DNA of 64,000 bases from the NCBI RefSeq assembly GCF_027943255.1, contig NC_072893.1, positions 118,791,784-118,855,783 on the forward strand, read 5' to 3'. Source of the stretch: Anastrepha obliqua (taxonomy: Eukaryota; Arthropoda; Insecta; Diptera; Tephritidae). The notes beneath the pieces were generated by a model, which ran no database searches, was not told the DNA's origin, and saw only the letters and a list, made by a program, of their open reading frames with translations. The translations under genes and the position numbers were made by a program. Positions 33,227-44,466 of the stretch are shown piece after piece (the stretch's first letter is position 1; each line of letters starts with the position of its first letter).

Positions 33227-33580
33227 GCGATACTGTTCTATTCGTCCAGGAAACATCATCAAAATCAACTTTCACGATCTACTTTTACAATAAAATGTGT
33301 TTTACAGGCAAAAAAATTGGTGATCCTACCGTTAACAAAATTCGAGTACTGGCATATGATCCGCTTGGAATTATTTATTTTAAAACGAACATCAAAGACG
33401 AATATACTCTTCTTCCACACCGATGTGCCAAAAATTTTCATGACTCCCAACTTGCTCCATTACATACCAAAAGATTAAACATTTCTAAAAAAAGTGGGAA
33501 CATCTTAACGATCTGAAGTTCTTTATACCAGCAGATTGTCATGATTTTTATACTAATTTGCCCTATGAAAATGAATAGCA
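33200..33580 (+). pseudogene. Out-of-frame C-terminus of the 31,832 transposase
   Basis: In the next frame, RDYDSLPKRYCSIRPGN follows directly. After about 55 nt of unmatched sequence (perhaps a small intron or insertion), KKIGDPTVNKIRVLAYDPLG and DEYTLLPHRCAKNF follow, and frames continue to a stop near 33,577. The pattern SIRPG...GDPTV suits the tail of the same protein, so only one or two single-base shifts separate it from the main ORF. Confidence 0.7.
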
Positions 33581-33875
33581 AGATTTATGTAAAGTTTTCG
33601 TCTTTTTACGAATTTAATTTCTTTTTGAGAATTATTTTTTGTTTTGTTGGTTTGTTATCAAAATAAAAAATATATAATAATAAATTTGATAATATCCATT
33701 ATAATATATTATATATAATGTATTATTATATTATAATCAATTTAATGCAAGAAATAAGAAAAGTATTTTGAAAATTACCAAAAAACAAACTTTCTACTTG
33801 AGTTACGCCCTTTTCGATTTCAGAAAAAACTAAAAAGTAACTTAAGTCTTTTTTGATTTCATGTGACGATATGAA

Positions 33876-34260
33876 GATTCTAATTCCGACCGACTGCCGC
33901 TTATCCTCCTGTCATTTAGCAGAAGGGACTATAGGCAGCTGGTTGGCCCACTTTCTATGGGCGAAGCACATGGCCGGCACTCTCCCCAGCATGTGGAGAG
34001 GATGTTGAGACGGCGAACCACTTTCTGTGCGTCTGCCCGCCCTTCGCTCGAATCGGGCTTGGGGTGGCGCCAGTGCTACGGCGCTGATGTGTTAAGAAGC
34101 GACCACCTTCTCTCCTTGGCACCACAAGTTCTGCTCAGACTTCGTCGCAGGTGGGGTAGATTTAAAGAAGATTAAAAAGGGAACTCGAGTGAAGGACAAT
34201 GGACTTAATTGTGTCTGTGTGCTGTACTTGCTAGTTGTCCCAACAAAAATAAAAAAAAAT
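33876..34260 (+). mobile_element. LINE 3' end, same family as 1,690-2,430
   Basis: SRRDYRQLVG..., a worn finger (GEDVETANHFLCVCPPFAR across frames) and a 3' untranslated region ending GTGCTGTACTTGCTAGT plus AAAAATAAAAAAAAAT match the minus-strand LINE at 1.7-2.4 kb. Immediately adjacent to the transposon at 33,875. Confidence 0.8.
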
Positions 34261-34429
34261 ATTCTAACAAGATTTGAAAATGATTCCAGACCCCAGTGAC
34301 AGATTTCTGGATCATAAGAAGCGTTTAGGTATTTATTGTGCATCGAGTTCTCTTGAAGATGAATAGTCCATAAACAAGACCGAGCTCAGAGTCTGATTTA
34401 TGAACGGATCAGAGTTTTTAAAGCTGGGA

Positions 34430-34985
34430 AGACTGAAACTCGTAAGTTACGGATGAGAATATCAAAAATCGCTACCTATGGGCAGCTAGTATAGCATTTT
34501 TAAAGCTGAGATCCACGCAAAATAAATTTATGGTAAAAATATCTACGCAGAGGGATGCCTAGATAAACCCTATTATATCGTTCTCCAAGCAGTTTTACTA
34601 GCTCTGCAGCTCTATATAAAATACTTCCAAGCGGTTTGACGATTGCGTAAATATCCTGAAGACCTTAGGTATCAAAAATACGCTCGTATTGCGCTGGATT
34701 CCCGGGCATAAGGACAACAATCGATGTGCCAGAGGTGCTGTGGGTTTTCGCGTCTTGGAATCCTTTTGTGAACTTTGAAAAGTCCAAAGGGAAGCCATGA
34801 GCAACTGAGCGGATAAACAATTTGCTGTGCCCAGCAAAAGGAAGAAAACTTAATGCAATCAAAAATGAAGAAGTTGTGGGTACAGATTATAGAGCATCGG
34901 TATGGAGTATCAGTACCCAGTTACTTAATCGGAGTTAGCCCTCGAAAGATATTCTTCCTGGCTCTACATTCTAAATAACATTTGA
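34430..34985 (+). mobile_element. LINE RNase H remnant
   Basis: FLKAEIHAK, then LKTLGIKNTLVLRWIPGHKD and CARGAV match the RNase H domain of LINEs (AE at the first acidic site, WVPGHxGNE at the end) with several stops. The Asn/Glu of GNE is lost. Confidence 0.7.
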
Positions 34986-34989
34986 TTTG

Positions 34990-35465
34990 AGCTTTCCCTC
35001 AGGTCTTCTGTCTCATATTTCGAATAAAATAGAAAGGTAGCTTGGTTAAGTAAGTCTTCGGCGGCTGAGTGCGATACATTCGCAGAGAATGCACTTTAGT
35101 GCTTTGTCATGCGCGACCTGGCAAACTATCGCCCGTTTTGTTAAATTGTTTAAGTCTTTGATAGAAGTCCCAGCATAAACATCTGTGTGCCATTACTCAA
35201 GGAGACTTCTGAGGTTCTCTCTGTCTAAATTTAAGTGCCTGCTCGATAGCTTTGCTGATAGCCTAATAAATCCTTTAGTCGGTCTTTATCTCATTTAAGA
35301 ATGTCGTATTTCTATAGTCACCGAATAGTCGCCAAACCTCCAGCTTGATTTTTGGCAACCCAATGTATTTTCGTATCTCTTTACTATGAAAGATCAGTAA
35401 CGATCTGAGATGAAAATCGTATTTGACCTTCCTAACAGTAAGCCAAATTGCGCTATTCTTTGATA
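34990..35465. other. Unassigned DNA
   Basis: No family recognised; probably more worn LINE sequence. Confidence 0.3.
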
Positions 35466-35467
35466 CC

Positions 35468-35740
35468 TTTTTTGGGTGTTTGGACGAGTTCCTCCTCCTA
35501 TTTGTGACGGGCATCTTGATGTTGTTCCACAAATGGAGGGGCCTAAAGAGTAAAAGCGATGATTTTTATGAGGTAATTTTTCATGGCAGAAATACACTCG
35601 GAGGTTTGCTGAGTGACGAACGCTGTTAGAAAAAACTTTTTCTATCAGTAGAAAATAGTTTTCTATTCATCCACGGAAATTCGAACCTACATACTTCTGA
35701 ACGGTACTCATGCACCAACCCATTCATCTACGACGGCCGC
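35468..35740 (-). mobile_element. tRNA-derived SINE, diverged copy
   Basis: Minus-strand copy with the GGAGGAGGAACTCG, TTTGTGGAACAACATC and CCGAGTGTATTTCTGCC body motifs and a worn tRNA-like head ending near 35,740 (GCCGTCGTAGATGAATGGG). Box B is present as GGTTCGAATTTC. Confidence 0.87.
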
Positions 35741-35744
35741 CATT

Positions 35745-37055
35745 TTCATCAGACTATACTTTTGTTTTTTTGTCTAGTGCTCTCTAACAAGGCACAACTT
35801 TTTAACGACGTGCTTCCAACACAACTTAGAATCGCGAGTCGTATCCCAGAATTTTGCTCTGTGGGCACATCCAATGTAAAAAAGATTCTAGGCTAGTAGT
35901 ATTTTAGTCTCAGCCCTCTGGCGCGGTTTGACTTTGGGTGATTGTGGATTCCAAAGTCAAACCGTTGTCATTATGATTAGCTCGTTTTCGTGGTTGGCAG
36001 TGAGTAAAGTTTTAGGCAGCAATTCAAATGCACTAACGAGCTCAGAATATTCTTCTTGTTTCGCTTTTTCCCTCATGTCTCCTTTCTTCTGTATTTTCAT
36101 ATCTAAATCAGTTCGGATAAGATCTACACCTCTAGGGCTAATACATCGGAATATCTCTTACCTTCACTAGCCTCACCCACCATTTACAAACATTCCTCTC
36201 CCTCGTCAGTCAACTCTGACAATGAGATGATACCTAAGTTCTGCAAACCTTCCAAGCAGTGGACCTTCAGAAATCTGAAGTGTTGAATGAAATCTGTTTC
36301 TTCCTCACGCGAGATATTGTCACTTGCATAGATCTCGACTTAAAAAGCATGGCGGTAGTCTGGAAATTCATAAGGAGTTTTTGGAAAAAGACGGCAGATC
36401 CAGTTAAAAAGACTTCTTTTGTACAGTCTGTGAATATTGGAGTAGATTTCTTCGTGGTTCGACCTCGAACTCATAGCCAGTAGTGTGAGTCTCGTCATTG
36501 CTAGGTTCAGATTGCCAATCTCTTCTGGTAGATTCCCAGTTGCTTATGCCATATTCTCTGTCTCCTCCGTTGTTGTCAAAGTCAATCTAAATGATATGAT
36601 AGTCTGAGTTTGTTTACTGCATTCCGCTGCTGCCTAAGACGGGCACAAGAATTTTGCCCGTCATCTGCGGCTGTTAGAGGTTCCACATCACAGGGCGCTC
36701 GTAGCTGAAATGTATATACTTTTATTTTTTCTCAGCAATATCATTTTATACGTTGTTGAGGGGAATATCGAGAAGGACTGAAGGCGTTGAGCGCACTTAT
36801 CCCGTTAGGTTAGGTCGAAATGGTCGCCCACAGAGAGTACACACTTGGACGAAAATAAAAAAATCGTAACACAAAGTGAAAGAAGTAAAAGAAGATAAGA
36901 CGAGAAGGAGGAAGAAAGGAAGGTGGGAAGGGGAGGGAGGAAGGATGGCGAACCAAAGACATGAGGATCGAAATACCAAATCACTAACGGAAATGGAAGC
37001 AACCAGTCCGCTTGTCTCGTTCATAGAACGAATGCTAATTGGGCGGACGATAAAA
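35745..37055. other. Unassigned DNA with a hairpin and a purine-rich tract
   Basis: Holds the 14-bp-stem hairpin at 35,924-35,964 and a GGAAG-rich purine tract at about 36,895-36,950. No gene supported; short ORFs over the purine tract are compositional. Confidence 0.4.
35924..35964. repeat. Perfect 14-bp hairpin
   Basis: CGGTTTGACTTTGG (35,924-35,937) pairs exactly with CCAAAGTCAAACCG (35,951-35,964) around a 13-nt loop. No T-run follows, and its role is unknown. Confidence 0.9.
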
Positions 37056-37059
37056 AATC

Positions 37060-37490
37060 AGTTTACAAGGTCCAAAGGCTCGCATCTATTCTTATAACAG
37101 GTGCAATGGCAACCACACCATCGAAAGCTTTATATGCGACATTAACCCTCCTTATGAAGCTAAAGGCTGATCACTTTGAGTAAGTGGTCAAACACGGACT
37201 ACGGTCACGGTAAAATCCTGGATGGCACGTGGGAGCTTCGTCGACTGAGGACAATGCAGTCCCGTCTACACTTGCCATTACAACATTCACAATCCTCCTA
37301 CCCTCGAGGGAAGAGTGAGAATGTTCACGACCCTTCTACCCTCAAGGGAAGAGTGGAAACGGGATGAGGTAAGACAGGGCAAGTTCAGCCATGTATACAC
37401 AGCTAAAGATTTCCTTCTGTTTTCGGCTTCCCAACTATGGTGGTGTGTTTCAGACTGAACTGATGGCAATAATGAAAGTCGTGACACTGG
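37060..37490 (+). mobile_element. LINE reverse-transcriptase tail and RNase H start
   Basis: VQRLASILITGAMATTPSKA then ALYATLTLLMKL is the segment after the LINE reverse transcriptase (normally ITGAMRTTPTxALExLLxLPPL). Then GVFQTELMAIMKVV (37,440-37,480) is the first acidic block of RNase H. Stops and frameshifts throughout. Confidence 0.72.
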
Positions 37491-37741
37491 TACAGTGTGA
37501 TGCAATCCTCCTCATTCTTGCAGCTTCTGCAACAGTCGAAATGAGGTACATTCAATCCTTGAGCATGTCGACCTATGAGACAGTGGCAAGGCGTTTTTCC
37601 TTGACCGATGAAGTAGCGCGTTTGCGCACCCAACGTGCCATACAACTGACGCAAAAGTGAATCGAAGTAATGCCGAGTCTCACAGCTTGCATACCTCGCG
37701 ACCAGTGTCCTGCAAAGGCATCCACTAAGCATTTCTCCCAT
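37490..37741 (-). mobile_element. LINE C-terminal finger, inverted relative to its neighbour
   Basis: The minus strand gives HCLIGRHAQGLNVPHFDCCR then SCKNEED, the finger that should follow RNase H. It matches the + strand finger at 46.98-47.06 kb (RRAQRLNVPHFDHXRSCKKK). It lies head-to-head with the + strand RNase H piece just before it, so a rearrangement or two separate insertions. Confidence 0.75.
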
Positions 37742-37749
37742 TACTTGGC

Positions 37750-38735
37750 TTCAATTGTGGTTCGTTTACCACCTTCAGCTGTTGCAGAACTTACCAATAA
37801 TTTGGAAGAACTCGCATTTTTTAATTTTTTTCAAATTAACTCAACATCTAATTATCTTTAAGAAAGCCCACTTTCTAACCCTATAATATTACACACCTGA
37901 TCATTTTGCTCCACAAGATCATTTTCCCTCAGCCGCCTATCAAACTACATATTAACCTTTGACTTGACAGTGTGGTTTGAATGCTTAAAAATGTTTAGCA
38001 GCTCGTTAATCACACATTAGCTGGAACGGCTGAGCTTTCCGCTCCACAATGCACCACGATTTCCTGCTTTCCCAGAAATAATTAACACTTACTTCAAGAG
38101 TGCCTATAGTGCGCACAGTTTTAATTGTGGGCCCCCTAACAAGGCAGCCATCAGCAAAATAAAGGAGGGAGGGAAAATTCCAAAAAACAAAAAAATGGAG
38201 TCAAAGAGGCTACGACGAGTTAATGTGGGCCCACAAATTATGCTATCAACATGTTGCACGCCTTCTCTCCCAAACATAAAAGCGAACAAAAAGAAAATGA
38301 GCGCTCAGCTCAAATTACCAACAACAATTATCTAATGTAACAAGTCCAACAACAATTATGTAGTTCGAAGAATCCGAAGAACTACTTAAAATGCAATTAC
38401 TTTTTCGTAATGTTTTTTTTTTTGTAAAGACTTTCCAAAATCTATACCGAAATTTTGGTGCATAGGTGTGGGTATGTGATTACACCGCCGAAATACTCGG
38501 AAAATCTAAATTAAAAAAAAAAAAATTCTGAGTGAGCGTCTCCGGAAAAAACAACAATATTGAAATTTTACAACAATAACATGAAGAGAAACGAAAGAGT
38601 TACTGATTTGTGATGAAACGTGGATGCCTATCAACACCATTTTAGGCATGTGTGCATACACTTGGTTGCAAAAGTATGCCTACAGACTGCAAAATGGTTT
38701 CAGGAAATACTTTCCTTGAATGAACGAAAGAAAAT
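37750..38735. other. Unassigned intronic DNA
   Basis: CAACAATTAT-type phrases and AT-rich runs only. No gene. Confidence 0.4.
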
Positions 38736-38739
38736 AAGA

Positions 38740-39330
38740 TTTGCACTTCGATCTGACGGCCCTTAGTGCTTTCTCCTTCTCATAAATTTCCATCGAAACC
38801 CAGCTCTGTGAATAAACCTAAGATGGAGCTGGGACATGGTGAACAGATCTTAGCGGTCTGGCCAATATCAGACCATTGACCGGCTCTCAGCGAATTTGAC
38901 AGAATCAGCTGATAGGCTGACGAAAGAGGGGGCTGATGGGCTTACAAAAAACCTAAAATTGTGTTAGTAATATACGAAAAAAACCTCAAATATCACTTCG
39001 TTGCCAGTCTGAAGAACGACTGATTCGGCGAGTTTGCGAATACTTGTGAAACGAGCTGACAGAAATCGGCTACGGAGAGCTAATTGCCAAACCTGGAATG
39101 ATCATCCGTGGAGCTGGACTGGGCTAGGCGCATATGCCTTTCATCCGGCCATATCCAGCCGAGATATATCATCCTTCTTCGCGCTATAGCATCAAATTCG
39201 ATAAGAAGTTCTGTAGGAGTTCCCGGAGATTGATCGCAGAAACGTCATGAGTCAGTGAACCATATCCCAGACATGACTGCGTAAACTGCAGTGGTCTGAG
39301 CATTCGCAGTTTGTCCTTAGAGAATTTTGA
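38740..39330 (-). mobile_element. LINE 3' end, family of 4,440-4,760
   Basis: Around 39,130-39,245 the minus strand reads FCDQSPGTPTELLIEFDAIA then RRRMIYLG, a worn finger (CxxC...ETPxHLLCECxAlARRRxxYLG). The opposite boundary shares the GTTTGCACTTC-like start with the 4.4- and 58.5-kb copies (here TTTGCACTTCGATC, as read on +). Confidence 0.6.
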
Positions 39331-39334
39331 GGCA

Positions 39335-40290
39335 GATTATAAGAAGAGAGAGAGAGAGCAGTGTTGAATACCTTTGAGCCTCTTACTTACAGATCAGTTA
39401 TTGTAAATCCATTTTATCAAAAAAAGTTCAGGTGTTTACTTGATAATTTAAAAACCCATTTCAAACGATTGCCAAAAGGCAGAAATACGGGCTTCTGAGA
39501 AAGTAAATTCGTCGAAAAGGCCGGGTTTGTAGATTTGCGGCCAAAACTCAAGTCAGTCAGCCACCTCAATTCAAATGTGCGCCAGTCGTTATTATGGGAG
39601 AAATATTCAGAGGGAGTGCCAAAACTGGTTGCCGGAAAAGGAAAAACCACCTGGGCAATACGTCATAGTACGTCGTTCTCCTGTGTGGCCTGGCACCCAT
39701 TTTTTCTTTTATTTTCGCCAGAACAAAGCCGCAACGGCAGGCAAAGAAAACAGCACTCAATCCACATATAGTCTAATTCAGACCGCATAGCGTCCATTTC
39801 TGCGATCATCTTGTCCAAAAGGTATCGGTGACAATTGCTCCGAAAGCCTACCCCCATCTCATCCCTTTTGAAGTGAGCTTGTCGCATTCAGTTTAAGGCA
39901 TTCGCTATAACATCGCTAGGAATCCTACTGAAGTGTTAAACTCTGGCGAGATATAAATCCTCGTTGAAGATCCGAATACAGCGAGAACGAACTGGGTAAA
40001 CAAATTAGAAAATTACCAGTCAACAATCACCCGAGCTGTCTTTAGTGTCATCTGATCAGTGGAAGCAAATACGTATCTAGAATGATTGAGCATACCACGA
40101 GCTCGGCCCACACCTGCAGCCCTTTATTGTCCTGAAGTCATTACTGATAGCAATTTTCTGATAGTGGCTTCGATGGCCGAAGCAAGTAAATGAAGTCCGT
40201 TGTATTCACCAACTAACTTAAGCCCATCTTACACTTCCGAACCAGTTTTGAGGCATAAAATGCCTTTGGAACAACTTGGTTTTTAATCTA
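39335..40290. other. Unassigned DNA
   Basis: GA microsatellite at 39,344-39,358. The rest shows several overlapping ORFs on both strands with no recognisable family. Confidence 0.35.
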
Positions 40291-40295
40291 GCTAC

Positions 40296-41045
40296 TTAAC
40301 TTAAATAGCTACCCATGCGAGGGGCCCGTTTAGGCAAAGAATCAAATTCGTCCATTGTGATACCATACAGAGTAAGAAGAACGAATAGGAAGAAAAAAGA
40401 AGCAGGGGTCTTGGATTGGAAAAAAAGTGTAGAAAAAAGAGATAGCTCAAATATCTGAATCTTAGCCCGACGAGAGATGAGAAGAAGGTGCTCAACTGAT
40501 TCCACGGCATCCTCCACACAGCTTCTGCAGAAAGGAGTTGAAGCAATTGGAAGCATATGGATGCCTATCAGACAATTCCCAGTAAAGATACCCGCCAAAC
40601 TTGTGAGCTGCAGCTTAGTTAGCCTTAGAAACTCCCTCGAGCGCTCACACCTATCCGTATCCAGAAGGATCTCGCGACTTCTCCGATTTGCGCAATAACC
40701 CAGCGCTCGCTGAGTTGCCGCCATACCCATCTTTGCAGGAGTAGACCACAGTTTCCAATCCTCTCATTTCACAGTGAAACTATCTACAGGGCCCCCTGTC
40801 TAGCCAGCTCATCAGCCTCGCAGTTCCCTCTATGCCACTGTAACCAAATTAGTCTAATATCGAAAAGTTCGGAAGCAGTCGTGAGAGAAGTCAGACATTT
40901 TCCGACTAATTTTGAACGCACAAACAATGAGATCAGAGTCCTATTTGGCGCCTGGCTGTCGGAATAGATAGAGGTTAGAATTTATCTGTAAAGATTATCA
41001 CAAAAGGAGTCGAATTTGACTCCCAAGTAATTCAGGATTGCGGTA
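40296..41045 (-). mobile_element. LINE RNase H and C-terminal finger
   Basis: From 41,040 downward: IYSDSQAPNRTLISL, LIWLQWHRGNCEADELARQG (the WVPGHxGNxxADELA block of RNase H), then LTSLAGIFTGNCLIGIHM, CRSCVEDAVESVEHLLL (finger). The 144-codon ORF 40,296-40,730 covers the finger, but its last third is 3' region read as protein. Frameshifts separate the domains. Confidence 0.8.
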
Positions 41046-41049
41046 TACT

Positions 41050-41335
41050 CGTATCTAAGCTTTGCAGCAAAGACAGAGATATTGCGACAAATGGCCGGAC
41101 CCATACTGTTCACTCCGGTTTGGCCGGGAACGACCGAGAATGCTCACAAGCATAGACAAGACAACGGTGGACACGATTTGGCTTTCTGTTTGAGTTTCGT
41201 AGTGGTTTTGGTAAAGGAGCTGAAAATCTGGCCGTCTTAATCTGGCCGTCAAGCGAGTTTTACCCTCTTTTACACGGTCTGTTGAACCTTTTTTCATTTA
41301 CGCATACTTTGAATTAATAATCGAATAGTAGCCAT
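41050..41335. other. Possible upstream LINE sequence
   Basis: May continue the element at 40,296-41,045 upstream. No motif recognised. Confidence 0.3.
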
Positions 41336-41339
41336 TTTC

Positions 41340-41609
41340 CAGAAAAGAAAGATCCAGCAGCTACGTTGACTGGGTCATGTCGTCCGAATGGATACAAACG
41401 CTCCGGCTTTGAAAGTATTTGATGCGGTACTAGATGGTGGTAACAGACGAAGAGGAAGACCTCCTCTGCGTTGGAAAGATCAGGTGGAGAAGGACTTGGC
41501 TTCACTTGGTGTGTCCAATTGGCGCCGGTTAGCACGAGAAAGAAACGACTGGCGCGCTTTGTTAAACTCGGCTAGAATCGCGTAATCGCGCCAATCAAGA
41601 AGAAGAAGT
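41340..41609 (+). mobile_element. RTE-type LINE 3' end, copy 3 (best preserved tail)
   Basis: The ORF at 41,388-41,585 encodes MDTNAPALKVFDAV, RRRGRPPLRWKDQVEKDLAS and NWRRLARERNDWRALLNSAR in a single frame, then the 3' end CGCGCCAATCAAGAAGAAGAAG. 5'-truncated. Confidence 0.87.
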
Positions 41610-41611
41610 AG

Positions 41612-42485
41612 CCATTCTCATATAACAGAAATTTTGAAAAAAAAATAATAATAAGAAACCGGTAACTTTTAAGAAACTTCTTGCTTGCCTTTCGTATGCA
41701 CACTTTTGCTGCTGAGTGTACGAGTTTGCCTTTCTATTATTCACATTGTACTTTAGTTGCTGTTGTTGTTGTTTGAATGCATTTATTGTTGTTGTAGCTG
41801 TCATCCAGCAGACAAGTGCGCGTCGAAAGTATTTAAATGCCCACCTCAGCTACTAATTACTACCAGGAAAAGCCCTTGAAATTGACGTTTCCATTTTGTG
41901 TTGCCTTAAGCGCGTTGCGACGCTGCTGCTTGATTTTTTTCGTCTTATTTTTATTGTTGTTGTTGCACACTACACAATGCAACACCTCGTACTCATAATA
42001 GCAGCAGCAACAATTACAACTTTCAGTACCTTTGTGAGAGTTGTTGTATTGCTGCATTCATTGGCTGCGTGGGTAAGCAGCGTAGAGTGAAAATGATCAC
42101 ATATCCGCGTGTGTGTGTGTGTGAGTTTGCCTGCGTATGCGCTGATGTGGGGTAACAATGCTGCGAACTTAAGAACTGTTGTTGAAAACATCATGACGTG
42201 GCGAAAATCCTCAGAACATCAAGTGACGAAAGCAACAGCAACAACAAAAATTGAACTGGCTTAATAAGAACTGTTGCACACAAATTCTTTTTTTATAGAA
42301 TTTAAAATGCGCACAAAGCTGCCATCAAACATGCTTGCGATAAGTCTATCAAATTGCGGAATAACAGAAAGTAATTGCCTGAACAGGCCCACTGTGCATG
42401 CAGGAAAGTGCTTGCCGAAAGCAGTGAAGAAAAGCAAACTTTGTATCCAATGTTGGAATATAGCCGAAAGTTGTTGTGTGGGATA
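41612..42485. other. Intronic DNA rich in CAA/GTT repeats
   Basis: Imperfect (GTT)n and (CAA)n stretches at 41,756-41,775, 41,940-41,965 and 42,000-42,060, and a GT run at 42,108-42,123. Typical dipteran intron simple sequence; no exon seen. Confidence 0.5.
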
Positions 42486-42493
42486 TTAAATAA

Positions 42494-44116
42494 GAGGTTA
42501 GGGGTAGTCAGAGGCCCGAAAAAATTATGACTTTCAATAATTTTTTTTTTTTGCTAGTCAGCTGCTTTATTTTACAAAAATAAAAACACAGTATTAATGC
42601 ATCATGTTTCGACTTGACTTTAGCAAAATTTCAAACACAAAAAAAAATTAATAACTGTAAAAGTTATCGCTGTTTGTGTGGAGCCCGTTTCTCCAGAAGT
42701 CCCTTGCGGTGATCATCACAAGTCCTTGGAGATTCATCTAAAATCAGTCGGACAGTAGAAATTAGTTTTATTAATAGATAATCTTGTGACTGATCGGAGC
42801 TTTTTTTCAAAACTAACAATATGGCGGGTTCAGGAAATACTTCTCAGATTTTTTAGAAAAAAACCGACAATTAACTGTTAAAAAAATCCAAATTTAAAAA
42901 AAAAAACTCTCGTTCACGCACGAGTCTTTTATGTTTTTCAAAAGCAGTATAAATTTTATTGAAATTTACCAAACAGTTTTTAAGTTACAAAAGACATAGT
43001 TTTGAGAAAAATGCTTTTAAAGTTTTGCTTAGGCTCCGGAGCGCCCGAGTGCCCTTTGTCAATTGTTGAATAACTCGATAAGTATTTGTCGGATTCACTT
43101 CAAATTTTCACACAATATTTTTAAGATATTATAAAGGGTTTTCAGATAAGAGGTGTTATTCCCGTAAAAGATCAATGGTTTCGTTGCTTGTGTGGCACAT
43201 TGAAAATAAACATTGTCCAGATCAATACCATCCCATTCAGGCCATAAAAAATCGTTAATCATCTCTTGATAGCGCAATCCATTCTCTCTAACTGTTGCTC
43301 TAGCTTCATTTTCGAAAAAGTAAGATTCAATGACTCCGCCGGACCATAAACCGCACCAAACAGTCTCACGTTGAGGATAGAGAGGCTTTTCTGAGCCCCA
43401 GATCCAACAATTTTACTTGTTGACGAAGTCACCGAGGTGGAAATGGGCCTCATGACTCAAGATGATTTTTCGATGGAATTCCGGATCATTTTCAAGCATT
43501 TCAACGACCCAATCAGCAAAGACACGACGTTGTTGATGATCGGCCGGTTTGAGTTCTTGTGTTAACTGAACTTTATAAGCCTTAAGACCCAAATCTGTAT
43601 GCAAAATACATTGTAATGACGTTTGTGAAATGCCTAATTCCAAAGCACGATGAGGAATGGACAAACCTGGGTTTTCTTCAACACTTTCGGCCACAACAGC
43701 AATACATATTTTCGGCTGTTCTTGACCGACGCGCACGGGTTTTATTCTTCACATCACTAACTTGTCCCAACAGCTCGAATTTTTTCACCAATTTCTGTAT
43801 TGCGGTCCGACAAGGTGCTTCACAATGACCCAAAAATGTTCGAGTTTTACAAACCGTCTCTGCAAATTTTCATTTATTTTCAATTTTTTCATTTCTATAG
43901 AGAATTTTAATAATTTCAATGCGTTGTTTAAGCGTGTATCGTTCCATTTTTATTAATGGCGTAGTTTCTACTTGTCAAATATCAAAAAACGACAGCTTCA
44001 AAATCTACCGAAATAGCGGCCTATTCAAAATAACACCTGCTATTGGAAAACCCTTTATTTTAAGAAAATGCAAAAAACAAAACAATTTTTTGAAAATTCT
44101 GACTACCTCTAACCCC
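42494..44116. mobile_element. TIR element hosting a nested mariner
   Basis: GAGGTTAGGGGTAGTCAGA at 42,494-42,512 is matched, inverted, by GGGGTTAGAGGTAGTCAGA at 44,098-44,116 (17 of 19). Flanks TTAAATAA and ATAAATAA agree at 7 of 8 bases, a possible 8-bp duplication. Removing the mariner at 43,134-44,055 leaves a roughly 0.7-kb non-coding element. AT-rich flanks weaken the duplication evidence. Confidence 0.65.
43134..44055 (-). mobile_element. rosa-like (DD41D group) mariner, internally deleted, intact ends
   Basis: Ends begin AAGGGTTTTC and continue AGGTGTTATT on both sides, flanked by TA (43,132-43,133 and 44,056-44,057). On the minus strand the ORF 43,413-43,736 encodes the second helix-turn-helix, then LSHEAHFHLGDFVNK, where the first catalytic Asp is His. 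A frameshift follows, then RYQEMINDFLWPEWDGIDLD, and the frame stops at YFQCATQATK where the second Asp box should be; the C-terminal third is deleted. The DD41D spacing itself cannot be measured; grouping is by similarity to 16,491-17,395. Confidence 0.87.
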
Positions 44117-44466
44117 ATAAATAAATAAACAGGATGTAGTGACCCTAATGGAAGATTTGTAATAGCATCTGGATCAAAAAAATCTCGGAATATATTCAGA
44201 ACATTCAAAATGCAAGTTTATTTCTCAAGAGACGATATTATCGCATTCAAAGTACGCCACATCAACTGCGACGCGCTTATGCCAGCGTTTGATCCAGGTC
44301 TCGAAACATCTCTGGAACTCTACATATTTTCGGTATAGCCATCGACGGCTCTGATTCCAATTTTCCATTACTTCCTTTCGACTGTTAAAACGCGTTCCCC
44401 GTAGTGGTTTTCTGGTTCGATCAAACAGACAAAAATCGAAAAAGTCGCAGGCAGGTGAATTCGATG

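Larger units (their letters stand above)
31389..33875 (+). mobile_element. Near-complete DNA transposon with long ORF (Sola-like?)
   Basis: The ends read TTCATATCGTCATATGAATT and, inverted from 33,875, TTCATATCGTCACATGAAAT, and similarity continues for about 40 bp (…CAAAAAAG.C.TAAGTTAC). Internal copies of CGAAAAGCCCTAAGT (31,508) and its inverted relative CGAAAAGGGCGTAACTC (about 33,803-33,819) form subterminal repeats. Inside is a 464-codon ORF. No clean target duplication was seen: the flanks are GATGG and GATTC. The right end abuts a LINE 3' end. The TIRs and ORF are direct observations; the superfamily is inferred. Confidence 0.85.

Noticed and set aside
36797..37097. Overlapping ORFs over a purine-rich tract
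   Set aside because: Low-complexity Lys/Arg/Gly/Glu or Ser/Leu/Phe translation of GGAAG repeats.
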